Assembly (NCBI RefSeq): GCF_964019385.1
Contig: NC_088646.1
Location: 41,657,208-41,721,207 of the forward strand
DNA length: 64,000 bases
From: Sycon ciliatum
Lineage: Eukaryota; Porifera; Calcarea; Leucosolenida; Sycettidae
Direction: 5' to 3'
Shown: positions 10,198 to 21,638 of the stretch, in pieces
Layout: every line of letters starts with the position of its first letter
Position numbering within the stretch: the stretch's first letter is position 1
Made by a program: the position numbers and the translations under genes
The notes under the pieces: model-generated
The model's input: the letters and a program-made list of their open reading frames with translations, nothing else
What the model was told of the DNA's origin: nothing
The model's database searches: none

Positions 10198-11443
10198 TTA
10201 TCCTCTTCCTGATTTTTTTTAATTTTTTAAATAATTGTATGCATAGAGATAAGAAAAATAGGCACAAGATACACTGCTGCCAGTCGCACAGCAAAGCCCA
10301 CAGAAAACGACAAGATGTTACAATGAATGTAACAACACCCGTCCAAGCTAAAGGACCGACATCCCTGCAGCAGGACGGTATCTTGAAACCCCCCACACAC
10401 TCACCACACGGTCATCATCCAGCTTCAGTTCAATCACAATACAGTAGTATTCTTCCCATGCAACTCCCCTGGCACTAGCCATACAATCTGAAGCTGTACG
10501 TAATCATACAAAGGCCCGCGACGCACACACCACCCCTACGTTTTTTTAACTACAAAAGAAAAGCAGTCGTAACAGCCACAGCCACATGGCCAATAAGAAA
10601 GCCAATAAGATTATATTGATAAACACACACCCAGAAGTCAGGGGTGGGAGGGTGGGATACAAACTGCACCAACGAAAACCCACTGCGAAGTGACAGGAAT
10701 GCGGTCAAGCACAACATTTTTGCTGAAGCAAAAAGTTGCAGGGAAATCCCAAAATCAGTGCGATTTTACATGGGCCCCAAATGTTCAAGTTACCCACAAA
10801 GACACAAGCTTTCCAACTCTCTTTGGCCGTTGGAAAGCGTACCATCCATCCCGGTGCTTACTCACCTGATCTATGATGCTGGTGACTAACTCCATCTGTT
10901 CAGGGCAATACGGACAACCCAAGTCACGACCACATATCGAAAACTACTGCTCGCTTGAAGACTGTATAAAGTGTATTGACTGTATTCACAAACAACAAAA
11001 ACTGAAAACTGAAAACTCTCAAAAAGAAACTAAACAAGTGGTTGGACTCACCCTCCCTTTCTTGTAGTGGCTACGTATTATTATGTGCCATGAAGTGGAG
11101 ACGATAAAATAATAAATAAATAAAGTGTATATAGTACCCAGCTGGTTACAGTGATGGAGAGTTACTCTTAACTCGTACCCATATGTCCATTGCCTTTCTA
11201 CAAATAAATAATAAAAAAGAAAAAAGACTAAAAAAAAGAGTAGAGAAGTTTAGAGAAGTACAAGAACAAAGAAATGGAAAAGAGAAAAGTTCTTGAGATG
11301 AAGAGCAGAGAGACAGACTGGAAAGAAGTTCTACAGAAGATATGAGAGAGAGAAGAAACGTGAGAGAATAGACAGAACGAAAATAGCAAAGACAAAGTCC
11401 ACAACGAATTCAAACAATGTCGATCTTGTTCACAAGTCAACCA
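10198..11443. other. No gene recognised; presumed 3' flank of the receptor gene
   Basis: AT-rich sequence with purine-rich stretches (11220-11400) and no conserved frame. It lies downstream, in the minus-strand sense, of the receptor stop codon at 11444-11446 and probably includes its 3' UTR. I could not identify a convincing polyadenylation signal. Confidence 0.4.
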
Positions 11444-11580
11444 TCAGGCAGGAACACCATCCTTCTTATGACGTACCACCACCACCACCACCACCACCAC
11501 CACCAGGCAGACCGTTATGAGAACAAGTGCTGCCAATAGCACTGCACCACCAATGCCAATGTACAGACCAACCACGCTGG
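11444..11580 (-). CDS. Receptor last exon: transmembrane helix, short tail and stop
   Basis: 137 nt. The acceptor is ACCCAAAAG|CC (11581), phase 1, matching the donor phase of the 16331 exon. The peptide starts S-V-V-G-L-Y-I-G-I-G-G-A, continues as an unbroken hydrophobic stretch of about 34 residues, and ends R-H-K-K-D-G-V-P-A-stop. Positive residues directly after the helix fit a type I protein with a nine-residue cytoplasmic tail and no signalling motif. Ten consecutive valines are encoded by a (GTG)n microsatellite. The polypyrimidine tract is weak, which lowers confidence in the exact acceptor. Confidence 0.6.
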
Positions 11581-11750
11581 CTTTTGGGTAACATCAGTTC
11601 CGCTCGGCGAGGAACTGACCACCGATGGCATACCGTCTGACGATGAAGAAGCTATATACGGAAAACAGTGACACACAGCAGCGTGTAAATAAGCGATGAG
11701 GTGATAACTGTTTCAGAATTACGAACAAGAGATGAATCGACACGTGTAAC

Positions 11751-11882
11751 GGCTTTACCGTACATGGAAGAAAAATGAATCAAGCAAGTTAACTTAGGCT
11801 GTGACGGACAATCAAAAAATCAGTGCATCACAGCCTAAGTTTACTTGCATGATTGGTTTGTTCTTCCATGTACAGTAAAGCC
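11751..11882. repeat. Hairpin-forming foldback element
   Basis: Inverted arms of about 55 bp (11751-11805 and 11829-11882) separated by about 23 bp. The outer ends are GGCTTTACCGTACATGG and CCATGTACAGTAAAGCC. The size and shape fit a short MITE or a transcribed hairpin in the last intron of the receptor gene. Confidence 0.7.
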
Positions 11883-11883
11883 A

Positions 11884-11923
<40 letters not shown>

Positions 11924-11964
11924 GCACGCACGCACACACGCACACACGCACACACGCACACACC
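11883..11964. repeat. (CA)n/(CG)n compound microsatellite
   Basis: About 18 CA units followed by CACG interruptions. Confidence 0.9.
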
Positions 11965-12851
11965 GTGACATGCGGATTCAGCCCGTCCTTTTGTTCGCAA
12001 TTCTGCGCCAGCGGCGTTGTCACTAAACCTGTCACACTGACACATGGTCAAATGATCACTTGCTTAGAAAGTTCCAATACCGGAGTATTTATATGTCACA
12101 CATGCCAGTAGCTAGCTTGCATTACACATCACATTACACATCACGTGGATGTGGTCAGGAGAACAACCACCTGATAGCAACACCACGTAGGAGGGGATTG
12201 TAGGTGGTATTCAAACATTGCCTGTAATGACATTTTCCACACGGTTTCGCGCACTATTTGGTGCGCAAGCTACCGGATTTACGAACATTTCCGGATCAGA
12301 ACAAAGTGGGCTGGAATTACCGGAGCATACCGCCACATCTCCCACCATCATGCCTTCGGGAGCTTCTCCTTTCAGACATTGCATCTAGACAGCTGGAGCG
12401 GTGCAACAGCCAATAGTGCCACCACATACACCCCCCCCCTCCGCTTTCAGGACATTCTCCTTTGCATCACCGCTGCACACTGGCTGTGTGTATTTGAATT
12501 AACCCAAGCCATAGCCGAATTCCAGGGAGTCTCCGTCGACAGCTTATGAAGAAGAAGCCAAAAAGATAGTAAAAAACAGAAAATGATAGAAAAGACACGG
12601 GGTGATAGCAATTTAACCCAGCGCTCTACGACAAGGCTTCTCCCAGTAGAATGAATCGTAACACCTGCTGAGCTGCCTGTCAGCCTACATGTGAGTGAGT
12701 ATATGGGCAATACTGGCTCTGTTACACGTCACCATGGAAACGCAATTTGAATATCTACCAGCTGGTATTGTCCTTCAACGCTCATTGCCGCCAAACACCT
12801 TCTTCACTGGCGGTAGCCATAACAGTTAGTACGCTACGCATTTACAATTTA

Positions 12852-13750
12852 CAGTCGTCCCTCTCTAATCCGGCACCTTTTGCTACGGCGTTTTCTGCTG
12901 GATTAACGAGGGTGCTGGATTATGAAATCCTGCCCTCTGACCCGGCCCTACCGAATTGCATGCATGTATCATACGTCAAAACGCAGGGTTTTTCCGTGTC
13001 GACCCAAGTATTTGGTGCACGGCTTTATATTCTCAACTGTTCTCCAGGAATATACACAGTGATAAAGTAAAACAGAGAACATGTTCACATGTACTCTTGC
13101 ACACATACGCACACACACCTGAAAATTGGCAGGACACTACTCCTTGCTAAAATAAGAAAGTATTGTTGACTGCTTAGCCGTTGTCTCCTGGACAACATTG
13201 ACCCTCTTGAGAACGCCACGCAAGCAGTCGACATCATGCAGGTCGAACGTTGTAGTTAGTTGTAGAACGTCAGTACCGTCAGTCAGTGTCGTGCAATGTT
13301 ATCGCATGAGCTGATTGTTTAGAAACTGGTGGTGTTAGTGGACAGTATAGCGTAACTTGTAGTTCCTTGGTCTTTCTCTTTGTATTAAGTGAGTTAGGGT
13401 TCGGAAAAGTCCTAACAACCAACCCAACTGAACTCTCCCGCGCGAGGTCGAGGACAGTTGTCAACTGAACTGAACTCTGAAGTGGCCCCGCGCGCGCGGC
13501 ACTGACCAGACTGGCCTAGCCTGGCCTGGCAAGGAGTGCACCTGTCCAGTACGCGATACACGACTGCCGGATTATGAAATCAAACTACGTGCAGTTTGAG
13601 CCATTCGTTTCAAAAAGTCACTGCCGGAGGCGGAATTCAAGTGCCGGATAAAGATGTTGGAATTGAACGAAAAAAATCGGTTTCGTCAGAAAGTGCGCCG
13701 GTTGGCAAGGGTTCCGGATAAACAAGTGCGGAATTAGAGAGGGACGACTG
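12852..13750. mobile_element. Non-autonomous pogo/Tc1-mariner-like element
   Basis: The termini CAGTCGTCCCTCTCTAAT and its near-perfect inverse at 13733-13750 are flanked by TA (12850-12851 and 13751-13752). A second ATCCGG-type subterminal motif follows each end, as in pogo/Tigger elements. Length is 899 bp with no transposase. A 120-bp interior segment (13251-13373) is repeated in inverse at 17700-17822. Confidence 0.75.
13251..13373. repeat. Dispersed repeat pair (inverse copy at 17700-17822)
   Basis: About 120 bp, roughly 90% identical to the reverse complement of 17700-17822. Both contain ACGTCAGTACCGTC and GGTGGTGTTAGTGGACA. Identity unknown. Confidence 0.65.
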
Positions 13751-13825
13751 TACATTCAAGTGCCCTGTGACTGCCTTGTATTCACGGTTACTTCCCTGAG
13801 TTCATTGTAAGTGCATGTACATGCA

Positions 13826-15712
13826 TATTGTACTGTACATACATTCTGACTACAGTGTCTATTGTACTGTACATACATTCTGACTACAGTGTCTATTGTA
13901 CTGTACATACATTCTGACTGCAGTGTCTATTGTACTGTACATACATTCTGACTGCAGTGTCTATTGTACTGTACATACATTCTGACTGCAGTGTCTATTG
14001 TACTGTACATACATTCTGACTGCAGTGTCTATTGTACTGTACATACATTCTGACTACAGTGTCTATTATACTGTACATACATTCTGACTGCAGTGTCTAT
14101 TGTACTGTACATACATTCTGACTACAGTGTCTATTGTACTGTACATACATTCTGACTACAGTGTCTATTGTACTGTACATACATTCTGACTACAGTGTCT
14201 ATTGTACTGTACATACATTCTGACTACAGTGTCTATTGTACTGTACATACATTCTGACTGCAGTGTCTATTGTACTGTACATACATTCTGACTGCAGTGT
14301 CTATTGTACTGTACATACATTCTGACTGCAGTGTCTATTGTACTGTACATACATTCTGACTACAGTGTCTATTGTACTGTACATACATTCTAACTGCAGT
14401 GTCTATTGTACTGTACATACATTCTGACTACAGTGTCTATTGTACTGTACATACATTCTGACTGCAGTGTCTATTGTACTGTACATACATTCTGACTGCA
14501 GTGTCTATTGTACTGTGCATACATTCTGACTGCAGTGTCTATTGTACTGTACATACATTCTGACTGCAGTGTCTATTGTACTGTACATACATTCTGACTG
14601 CAGTGTCTATTGTACTGTACATACATTCTGACTGCAGTGTCTATTGTACTGTACATACATTCTGACTACAGTGTCTATTGTACTGTACATACATTCTGAC
14701 TGCAGTGTCTATTGTACTGTACATACATTCTGACTGCAGTGTCTATTATACTGTACATACATTCTAACTGCAGTGTCTATTGTACTGTACATACATTCTG
14801 ACTGCAGTGTCTATTATACTGTACATACACTCTGACTACAGTGTCTATTGTACTGTACATACATTCTGACTGCAGTGTCTATTGTACTGTACATACATTC
14901 TGACTGCAGTGTCTATTGTACTGTACATACATTCTGACTACAGTGTCTATTGTACTGTACATACATTCTGACTACAGTGTCTATTATACTGTACATACAT
15001 TCTGACTGCAGTGTCTATTGTACTGTACATACATTCTGACTACAGTGTCTATTGTACTGTACATACATTCTGACTACAGTGTCTATTGTACTGTACATAC
15101 ATTCTGACTACAGTGTCTATTGTACTGTACATACATTCTGACTACAGTGTCTATTGTACTGTACATACATTCTGACTGCAGTGTCTATTGTACTGTACAT
15201 ACATTCTGACTACAGTGTCTATTGTACTGTACATACATTCTGACTGCAGTGTCTATTGTACTGTACATACATTCTGACTACAGTGTCTATTGTACTGTAC
15301 ATACATTCTGACTGCAGTGTCTATTGTACTGTACATACATTCTGACTGCAGTGTCTATTGTACTGTACATACATTCTGACTGCAGTGTCTATTGTACTGT
15401 ACATACATTCTGACTGCAGTGTCTATTGTACTGTACATACATTCTGACTACAGTGTCTATTGTACTGTACATACATTCTGACTACAGTGTCTATTGTACT
15501 GTACATACATTCTGACTGCAGTGTCTATTGTACTGTACATACATTCTGACTGCAGTGTCTATTGTACTGTACATACATTCTGACTACAGTGTCTATTGTA
15601 CTGTACATACATTCTGACTACAGTGTCTATTATACTGTACATACATTCTGACTGCAGTGTCTATTGTACGGTACATGCATTCTGACTGCAGTGTCTATTG
15701 TACTGTACATGC
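13826..15712. repeat. 34-bp minisatellite, about 55 units
   Basis: The unit is TGTACTGTACATACATTC plus TGACTRCAGTGTCTAT. The period is exactly 34 bp throughout, with a single common polymorphism (A or G in ACTRCAG, making or losing a PstI site) and a few others (TATACTG). It lies in the last intron of the receptor gene. No spacer diversity exists, so it is a satellite and not a CRISPR array. Confidence 0.95.
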
Positions 15713-15782
15713 ACTCTCGGACTACACTGCTACTTCTGCAGAGGCGTTCTGACAGCAATAAATCTACTCCAAGTGTTGTATA

Positions 15783-16103
15783 CAGTATTTCCGCAAATAG
15801 TAGGCCGGTCTACTATTTTTTCAAACTCGTCCTAACCCGGCCTTATAATTGAGGACGGTCTTTTATTCTTTCAACCCAGTTTGACCCTCCGGCCTTCTAT
15901 TTTTCGCCACACAGTTTTACCCCCGTTCTTCCATTTTCTTCTACACAGTTTGAGCACAGTCTTCTATTTTTCTCATACTCATTTAGTAGGCCCGGTCTTC
16001 TAATCGGAGACGGTCTTGTATTTTTTCAATCGCCCCCTGCCCCGGCCTTGTATTCGAGGAAGGTGTTGTATACGAGGAGGGTCTTTTATTTGCGGAAATA
16101 CGG
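15783..16103. mobile_element. TA-flanked MITE with CMGTATTTCCGC ends
   Basis: The termini CAGTATTTCCGCAAATA and TATTTGCGGAAATACGG (inverse, one mismatch) are flanked by TA at 15781-15782 and 16104-16105. 321 bp, non-coding, with internal GGTCTTNTATT repeats. Tc1/mariner-type by its TA duplication. Confidence 0.75.
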
Positions 16104-16330
16104 TATGTACTCCGAGTGCTGTATATGTATCCCAAAGAGCCATATCTCTTGTATACACATTGTGCCCTCCGAAAATACACCATGTCTGTTGTAAATATAT
16201 CGCATCCTCTCTGTTATTACATCACATGTGTGATATGCACCTGTCTCACATTCATTGGTACTGGGATATGTAGAGAAGTACGGTAGACAGAAAGGCATAT
16301 TAGCTAAACATAAACACACTGAATACTTAC

Positions 16331-16678
16331 CATTGTTACCAGGCATGCTGGTCATCCGAGGTACAGTGGTAGTTGGTCTTGGGTGAACTCTGTATAGAAC
16401 AGGTATACTAAGTAGCGTAGAGTTGTGTGGAGACAGGGCAAACTCGTATAGGCCATCCTTGAACGGGACTGACTCATTGAACACACTGTAACTACAGGTG
16501 TCTGACTGGTTTGTACTAGGAATGTTAACGCACTCGACTTTGTACGGCCGAAACCAAACACTTAAGTTGACCAGGTAGTTACGAAGATGGGCTGAGGGCA
16601 GAAGTATATCACTTGTACTGGCATTCACGATGAAGAATTGGGAGTGATTCTTGGCCAGCTCTGCAGCAACAGTGTCAA
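16331..16678 (-). CDS. Receptor exon: repeated extracellular module (copy 3)
   Basis: 348 bp (116 codons). The acceptor is TTTCTCTCGCACTACAG|TT (16679) and the donor AAT G|GTAAGTATTC (16330), both strong and in phase 1. The peptide is extracellular in character, with five N-x-S/T sequons (NAS, NLS, NQS, NES, NST), two cysteines that could pair (VEC...TCSY) and a proline/threonine-rich end (PRPTTTVPRM) suited to a membrane-proximal stalk. The polypyrimidine tract upstream merges into a (CT)n microsatellite about 40 bp from the acceptor. Confidence 0.72.
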
Positions 16679-16714
16679 CTGTAGTGCGAGAGAAAGAGAG
16701 ACAGTGATAGAGAG

Positions 16715-16718
<4 letters not shown>

Positions 16719-16806
<88 letters not shown>
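16719..16806. repeat. (AG)n microsatellite, about 44 units, next to a splice acceptor
   Basis: Pure AG on the plus strand, hence CU on the receptor transcript, ending 40 bp upstream of the 16678 acceptor. It extends the natural polypyrimidine tract. Confidence 0.95.
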
Positions 16807-16810
<4 letters not shown>

Positions 16811-16939
16811 TGGTTGTGAGGGGGTTAGTTATTCAACATGGTTGGACAGAAGATTTGTTAACTCTCTGCACTATTTGTTGCTTACATCGAGAGTCCTTGG
16901 GAATGACACAATTGCGTCGATGGGTGAAGTAGAATAGTT

Positions 16940-18300
16940 CTCCTCTTTCACCACAAGTATAATGATACCATAATGCACAACTATTCATTGCTTTGAATTA
17001 TAGATTTGAATCTGTACGTCGGGTTCTTCGTTTGACACTTTGCTTACCGTTCTGTTCTTCTATCTATACTCTGCATTCTCCGCGCCTGCTCTGCTCCTTT
17101 TTTCTCTTGCTAGTACCATGTTTCCTTTTCTCTGACTCGCTGATTGTCAATTTGTCTAGTTTCAAATTATTTCATTGTCTGCCAGATCGCAGAGATAGTT
17201 TCCTGCCTCGTAGCTAACTGTTAATTCACATTTTTGCATAGGTATTTTCACGAGTTATGTTGACTTCATACCCTATTAGGTATACACCATAATTGCGTGT
17301 ATGCACACTGCTTCTGCCTTATTTGCCGTATTTGCATGCTGCGCTTGTTGTTGTTGTTGCCGTTGTTTGTTTATTTAGAGTCGAAGAACAAACAGGCAAA
17401 TTTGCCTAATTACGTGATATCGACTAAAAAGAAGAATAAAGTATAAAGGCCAGTGAAGGTAATTGTTGTAATCCTGACTTTACTCCAGTCAGAGATAAAC
17501 AAATTTAAACAGAGAACACATAGTTGCAATGGATCCAAGCTTATAATTATTACCATGAGCCTCGAACGCTTAGCTAGAGTGGTTAAAGGATGATTAGAAT
17601 GAAGAGAATCAAGCGCTTAGAATCACTTCTAGAAGCGGGACAATAGAAGAGGGACAATAGAAGCGCCACAGTAGTAGCGCAATAATAATAAAAGTAAAAA
17701 GGACCAAGGAACTACAAGTTACACTATAATGTCCACTAACACCACCAATTACTAAACAATCAGCTCATGCAATAACATTGCACGACACTGACCGACGGTA
17801 CTGACGTTCTACAACTAACTGGCTAACAGCTCTATCACATCTTGGATGCGCACTCCAACAGCCTTCCAACTTGGAAGGTTCTAAGTTATAGAAACAACAT
17901 AAGGAGGGGAAGGTGAGCGCAACCAAGATAAGCACGAGCTGTAATAGCGGGACAATAGTAGAGGGTCAATACTGCAGTAGTATTGTACCGCACATGCGAA
18001 CATCATTATTTTACACAGTACGGTAACAGAAGCTTAGTGATCCAGAAGCTCTGTTGGTAAAATTATGCGTCCAGAATCTGAAGTGTGTCTGCTCAGAATT
18101 CAGTTCGTCAGAATGTAGCATGCAGTAACTTCGAAATAATTTACGTACGAAAAGCATTTTATGTGAACGAAGAAGTTTTCTAGATTAGAGCATTACGGAG
18201 GAATATGTAAGCAGCTGCAGATGGACAAGGCATTCAGAGCACTGCTAGACTGAAAGCATTTTCCATTTGTTGAATACTACAAGACTTACTGGAACTAGAA
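16940..18300. other. Intronic sequence with no gene recognised
   Basis: Receptor intron. It contains the inverse copy (17700-17822) of the repeat at 13251 and several GGGACAATAG phrases (17635-17960). No exon with consistent phase-1 splice sites was found. Confidence 0.4.
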
Positions 18301-18495
18301 GGCAAGGAATAATTGTTGTGATCGTAAAATATTTACGAAATAGAGGTTGCGACTTCGGCAATGATTTTGTTTAGTGTAGGAGCAAACCCATTCGTAAAAT
18401 ATTTGTGAAACAATTTCTTGACTAGTTTGAGGGAAAGGACTTCGGGTGGACACACCCATTCCCATAGCGCTGCACATCACATCCGAACCAGTTCC

Positions 18496-18542
18496 GTTAT
18501 TTCTACAACGTTTCGGCACTAGGCCATCGTCAGGTAATAACA
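18496..18542 (-). ncRNA. Hammerhead-like ribozyme motif, diverged family, copy 1
   Basis: Minus strand: helix I GTTATTAC with GAAATAAC (7 of 8 pairs), core CTGACGA, helix II GGC/GCC after one extra U, GAAA, then a minimal helix III AC-GTT-GT and a GUA cleavage triplet. The extra nucleotide before helix II and the two-pair helix III make activity uncertain. The order of parts matches a type I hammerhead. Confidence 0.45.
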
Positions 18543-19023
18543 ATGAATACCGTGGAAGCCACACAAGAGCAGTATATACGCAGAGTGTAGCGCCAAAAAA
18601 GATGCGAATGCAGTTTGGCATGGAAGTTTAACCTCATAGTGCATTGGCGCATGGGCCTCCGTGCTCCCCTCCTGTAATGTGCTAGAATTAACACCATAAT
18701 TATTTGGCATGTACCCTCACTTCGTAGAGCACAACGGCGCGCTCTTCTTCTCCGTGATGTGCACAGTTGCACCTTCTCTCCCCCCTCTGTATAGAGGTGA
18801 CATAACTCGCATCATTATTTTATTTTTTTGGCGCTACACTCTGCGTAACGCCATTCACAGAGCACAATGCGCGCTACCTTCCGCTGCTTCTCCTCCGTGA
18901 TGTGCTAGTTGCGCCTTTTCTCTCTCTCTGTCCACCCCACCCCTTCTGCATACTAGGTGACATAATGCGCATCTTTTTTGGCGCTACACTCTGCGTATAT
19001 ACTGCTCTTGTGCGGTATTCATT

Positions 19024-19069
19024 GTTATCACCTGACGATGGCCAAGTGCCGAAACGTTGTAGAAATAAC
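19024..19069 (+). ncRNA. Hammerhead-like ribozyme motif, diverged family, copy 2
   Basis: Same arrangement on the plus strand in the opposite arm. Helix I is GTTATCAC with GAAATAAC (6 of 8 pairs with a 2-nt internal loop), core CTGACGA, GAAA and GUA site. Covariation with copy 1 cannot be judged, since the arms are copies of each other. Confidence 0.42.
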
Positions 19070-19556
19070 GAAACTGGTTCGGATGTGATGTGCAGCGCTA
19101 TGGGAATGGGTGTGTCCACCCGAATTCTTTTCACAGATGAAGCTGCAGGAAGCCTCAGCCCTTCTTCAAACTTAGTTTGAGGGAAAGACACAATTTCTAT
19201 TGGCAAATCTACAACAGTAATAATACTGAAGAGATCTTGCTGCACAGGTTAGCATCCCCACGCTTCCTGGCCGAAGCCACATTGACCGCGCCGCGTGTGT
19301 ACTCACACACGTCAGCCGGGCTTCTCCACGTCGCCTTTCCTCGTCCCCGCCGGTTCTGTTGTGAGTTCCGGTTTTTCTTCTGGTGTTAATTAGCTCTCCC
19401 AATATTGAGTTTGATTGTTGATTTCTCTATATCCTTATCTGCCCAATTCCTTTCCAAGTACCAGTCCTTTTATTTACATTACTGTCAGAGTCCGTCGTTG
19501 TGAGTGTTGTGTGTGGAGTACATGTAACCGTTATACCTTCTTCTGCCTTCCTATCA

Positions 19557-19900
19557 GTTGCACACCTTGTACACGCCTATCACTGTACACCTTGTACACG
19601 CCTATCACTGCACAGCTTGTACGCGCCTATCACTTCACACCTTGTACACGCCTATCACTGCACACCTTGTACACGCCTATCACTGCACACCTTGTACACG
19701 CCTATCAGTTGCACAGCTTGTGCGCGCCTATCACTGCACACCTTGTACACGCCTATCACTGCACACCTTGTACACGCCTATCACTGCACACCTTGTACGC
19801 GCCTTTCAGTTGCACAGCTTGTGCGCGCCTATCACTTCACACCTTGTACGCGCCTATCACTGCACAGCTTGTGCGCGCCTATCAGTTGCACAGCTTGTGT
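19557..19900. repeat. 25-bp minisatellite, about 13 units
   Basis: The unit is TGCACACCTTGTACACGCCTATCAC with 25- or 26-bp spacing and a CAGTTGCACAGC variant. Because 25 is not a multiple of 3 and the unit has no stop, all three plus frames stay open. These frames are not genes. Confidence 0.93.
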
Positions 19901-19967
19901 GTATTTTTGTGTAATTGTTGTGTGTACGTTACACAGCACGGGGCTATAGAAACATACAATATCCTAC

Positions 19968-20183
19968 CTTGCCGTGGAGAAGTGGAAAACGTGTAGATGA
20001 TCCGTTCAGCAGATCTGATGGCAAGTCTCCCTTCTGGTAAGGAGAAATTAGCCAGCTGGTGTAGTGTATTCTGTGTGTAGACACTGTGCACCCTCCACTC
20101 TGATTTTAACCAGATGAACACTGTGATGTTTGAACTCTGCCCTACTTTTCCAGTAGAACGAAATAGCTCGACAATTGATTCAC
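19968..20183 (-). CDS. Receptor exon: repeated extracellular module (copy 2)
   Basis: 216 bp (72 codons). The acceptor is CATGCCCTGTGTACAG|GT (20184) and the donor CAA G|GTAGGATATT (19967), phase 1 at both ends. Shared pattern: SSNITVFIWLKSEW, then HSVYTQNTL, then ANFSLPEG, aligning with NYLVNLSVWFRPY, CSYSVFNES and YEFALSPH of the 16331 module. It is shorter than the other copies. A MITE (20251-20736) has inserted 67 bp upstream of this acceptor, in the preceding intron. Confidence 0.62.
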
Positions 20184-20250
20184 CTGTACACAGGGCATGT
20201 GCAGCACATTCCACTCGGTCACATGACATGGTGAATATTACCTATACATA

Positions 20251-20736
20251 CCGTATTTTCCGGGGTATAAGCCGCACTTTTTTTTCGCTAAAAATCGGAC
20301 CAAAATCGCCCCTGCGGCTTATACACCGAATATGCTTGCGCGAATGAATGCTTAGCATACATCAGTATGCATGCTGACGTCATGTGACATGTCATTCGAC
20401 TCAGCTTCGCGCCTGTGTTGCTGATCAACATCAGTGGCACTGGCAGCGAGACTGAAGATAGTGCAGATGACATGGTGTGATCTGTAGTCAACACAGCAAA
20501 ACACCAACATTTCTACAGCAACCTGTGGTGCACTAACACTTCATAATCTGATCTAACATGGTATTTAGCTCCATAACCATAATAAATTTGTAGAAAGGCC
20601 ATTTGTCAATGAGTGTGAAAAATCTTGGTTTGTGGGTGCGGCTTATACTCTGAATACCAACTTTTAGTCAATATTTTGCCTCAAAAAGGGGGGTGCGGCG
20701 TATACCCCGGTGCGGCTTATACCCCGGAAAATACGG
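20251..20736. mobile_element. TA-flanked MITE with CCGTATTTTCCGGGG ends
   Basis: The termini CCGTATTTTCCGGGGTATAA and their inverse (TTATACCCCGGAAAATACGG) are flanked by TA (20249-20250 and 20737-20738). 486 bp, non-coding. This terminus type is widespread among animal Tc1/mariner-related MITEs. It sits in the receptor intron just upstream of the 20183 acceptor. Confidence 0.85.
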
Positions 20737-20823
20737 TAGTTGTACGTCAGCACAGTCATCAAGCAGACACAAAGCTCCAACATCCCAATTGACGTATTTA
20801 TGTCTATGACACTGGAGATCTAC

Positions 20824-20925
20824 ATGCAGGACCATCCCTGCCCGCACCACTATCAATATGCAGGACCATCCCTGCCCGCACCACTATCAATATGCAGGAC
20901 CATCCCTGCCCGCACCACTATCTAC
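20824..20925. repeat. 34-bp tandem repeat, three units
   Basis: TGCAGGACCATCCCTGCCCG plus CACCACTATCAATA, three perfect copies. Unrelated to the 34-bp repeat at 13826. Confidence 0.92.
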
Positions 20926-21026
20926 GGCTGCAGACAAAGGACATACATCTTGCTTGTTTGCTTCTGGTCATTCCTGACTACGGGTGCATGCAGACCAACA
21001 CTATCACATAGAGCATGCCAGTATGG

Positions 21027-21638
21027 TCAAGTACTGCCATCACTTCACATACATCTATGAATGTGCAAGTACTGCCATCACTTCACATACATCTACGAAT
21101 GTGCAAGTACTGCCATCACTTTACATACATCTACGGATGTGCAAGTACTGCCATCACTTTACATGCATCTACGGATGTGCAAGTACTGCCATCACTTCAC
21201 ATACATCTACGGATGTGCAAGTACTGCCAGCACTTTACATACATCTACGAATGTGCAAGTACTGCCATCACTTCACATACATCTACGGATGTGCAAGTAC
21301 TGCCAGCACTTTACATACATCTACGAATGTGCAAGTACTGCCATCACTTCACATACATCTACGGATGTGCAAGTACTGCCATCACTTTACATGCATCTAC
21401 GGATGTGCAAGTACTGCCATCACTTTACATACATCTACGGATGTGCAAGTACTGCCATCACTTTACATACATCTACGGATGTGCAAGTACTGCCATCACT
21501 TTACATACATCTACGGATGTGCAAGTACTGCCATCACTTTACATACATCTACGAATGTGCAAGTACTGCCATCACTTTACATACATCTACGAATGTGCAA
21601 GTACTGCCATCACTTTACATACATCTACGAATGTGCTA
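21027..21638. repeat. 38-bp minisatellite, about 16 units
   Basis: The unit is GTGCAAGTACTGCCATCACT plus TYACATACATCTACGRAT. Variation is limited to a few positions. All three plus frames are open because 38 is not a multiple of 3. Not coding. Confidence 0.94.

Larger units (their letters stand above)
18340..19186. mobile_element. Inverted-repeat element carrying two hammerhead-like motifs; relative of the 477-bp array
   Basis: The arms at about 18430-18606 and 18960-19123 are inverse copies (GGGTGGACACACCCATTCC at the outer side, GCGCTACACTCTGCGTA at the inner side) around a loop of about 350 bp. Each arm has a sequence of the form CTGACGA...GTGCC-GAAAC. Left of the left arm, 18344-18390 reads GGTTGCGACTTCGGCAATGAT, nearly the same as the block in every 477-bp unit. 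No protein-coding RT is nearby. Confidence 0.65.

Noticed and set aside
13826..15712. Regular short repeats as a possible CRISPR array
   Set aside because: The 34-bp units are directly adjacent with no variable spacers, and the context is a eukaryotic intron.
16993..17217. Plus-strand 74-codon hydrophobic frame
   Set aside because: T-rich intronic sequence with no start context or homology.
19557..19996. Long overlapping open frames in three phases (up to 193 codons)
   Set aside because: They come from a stop-free 25-bp repeat. The peptides are the same sequence in shifted frames.
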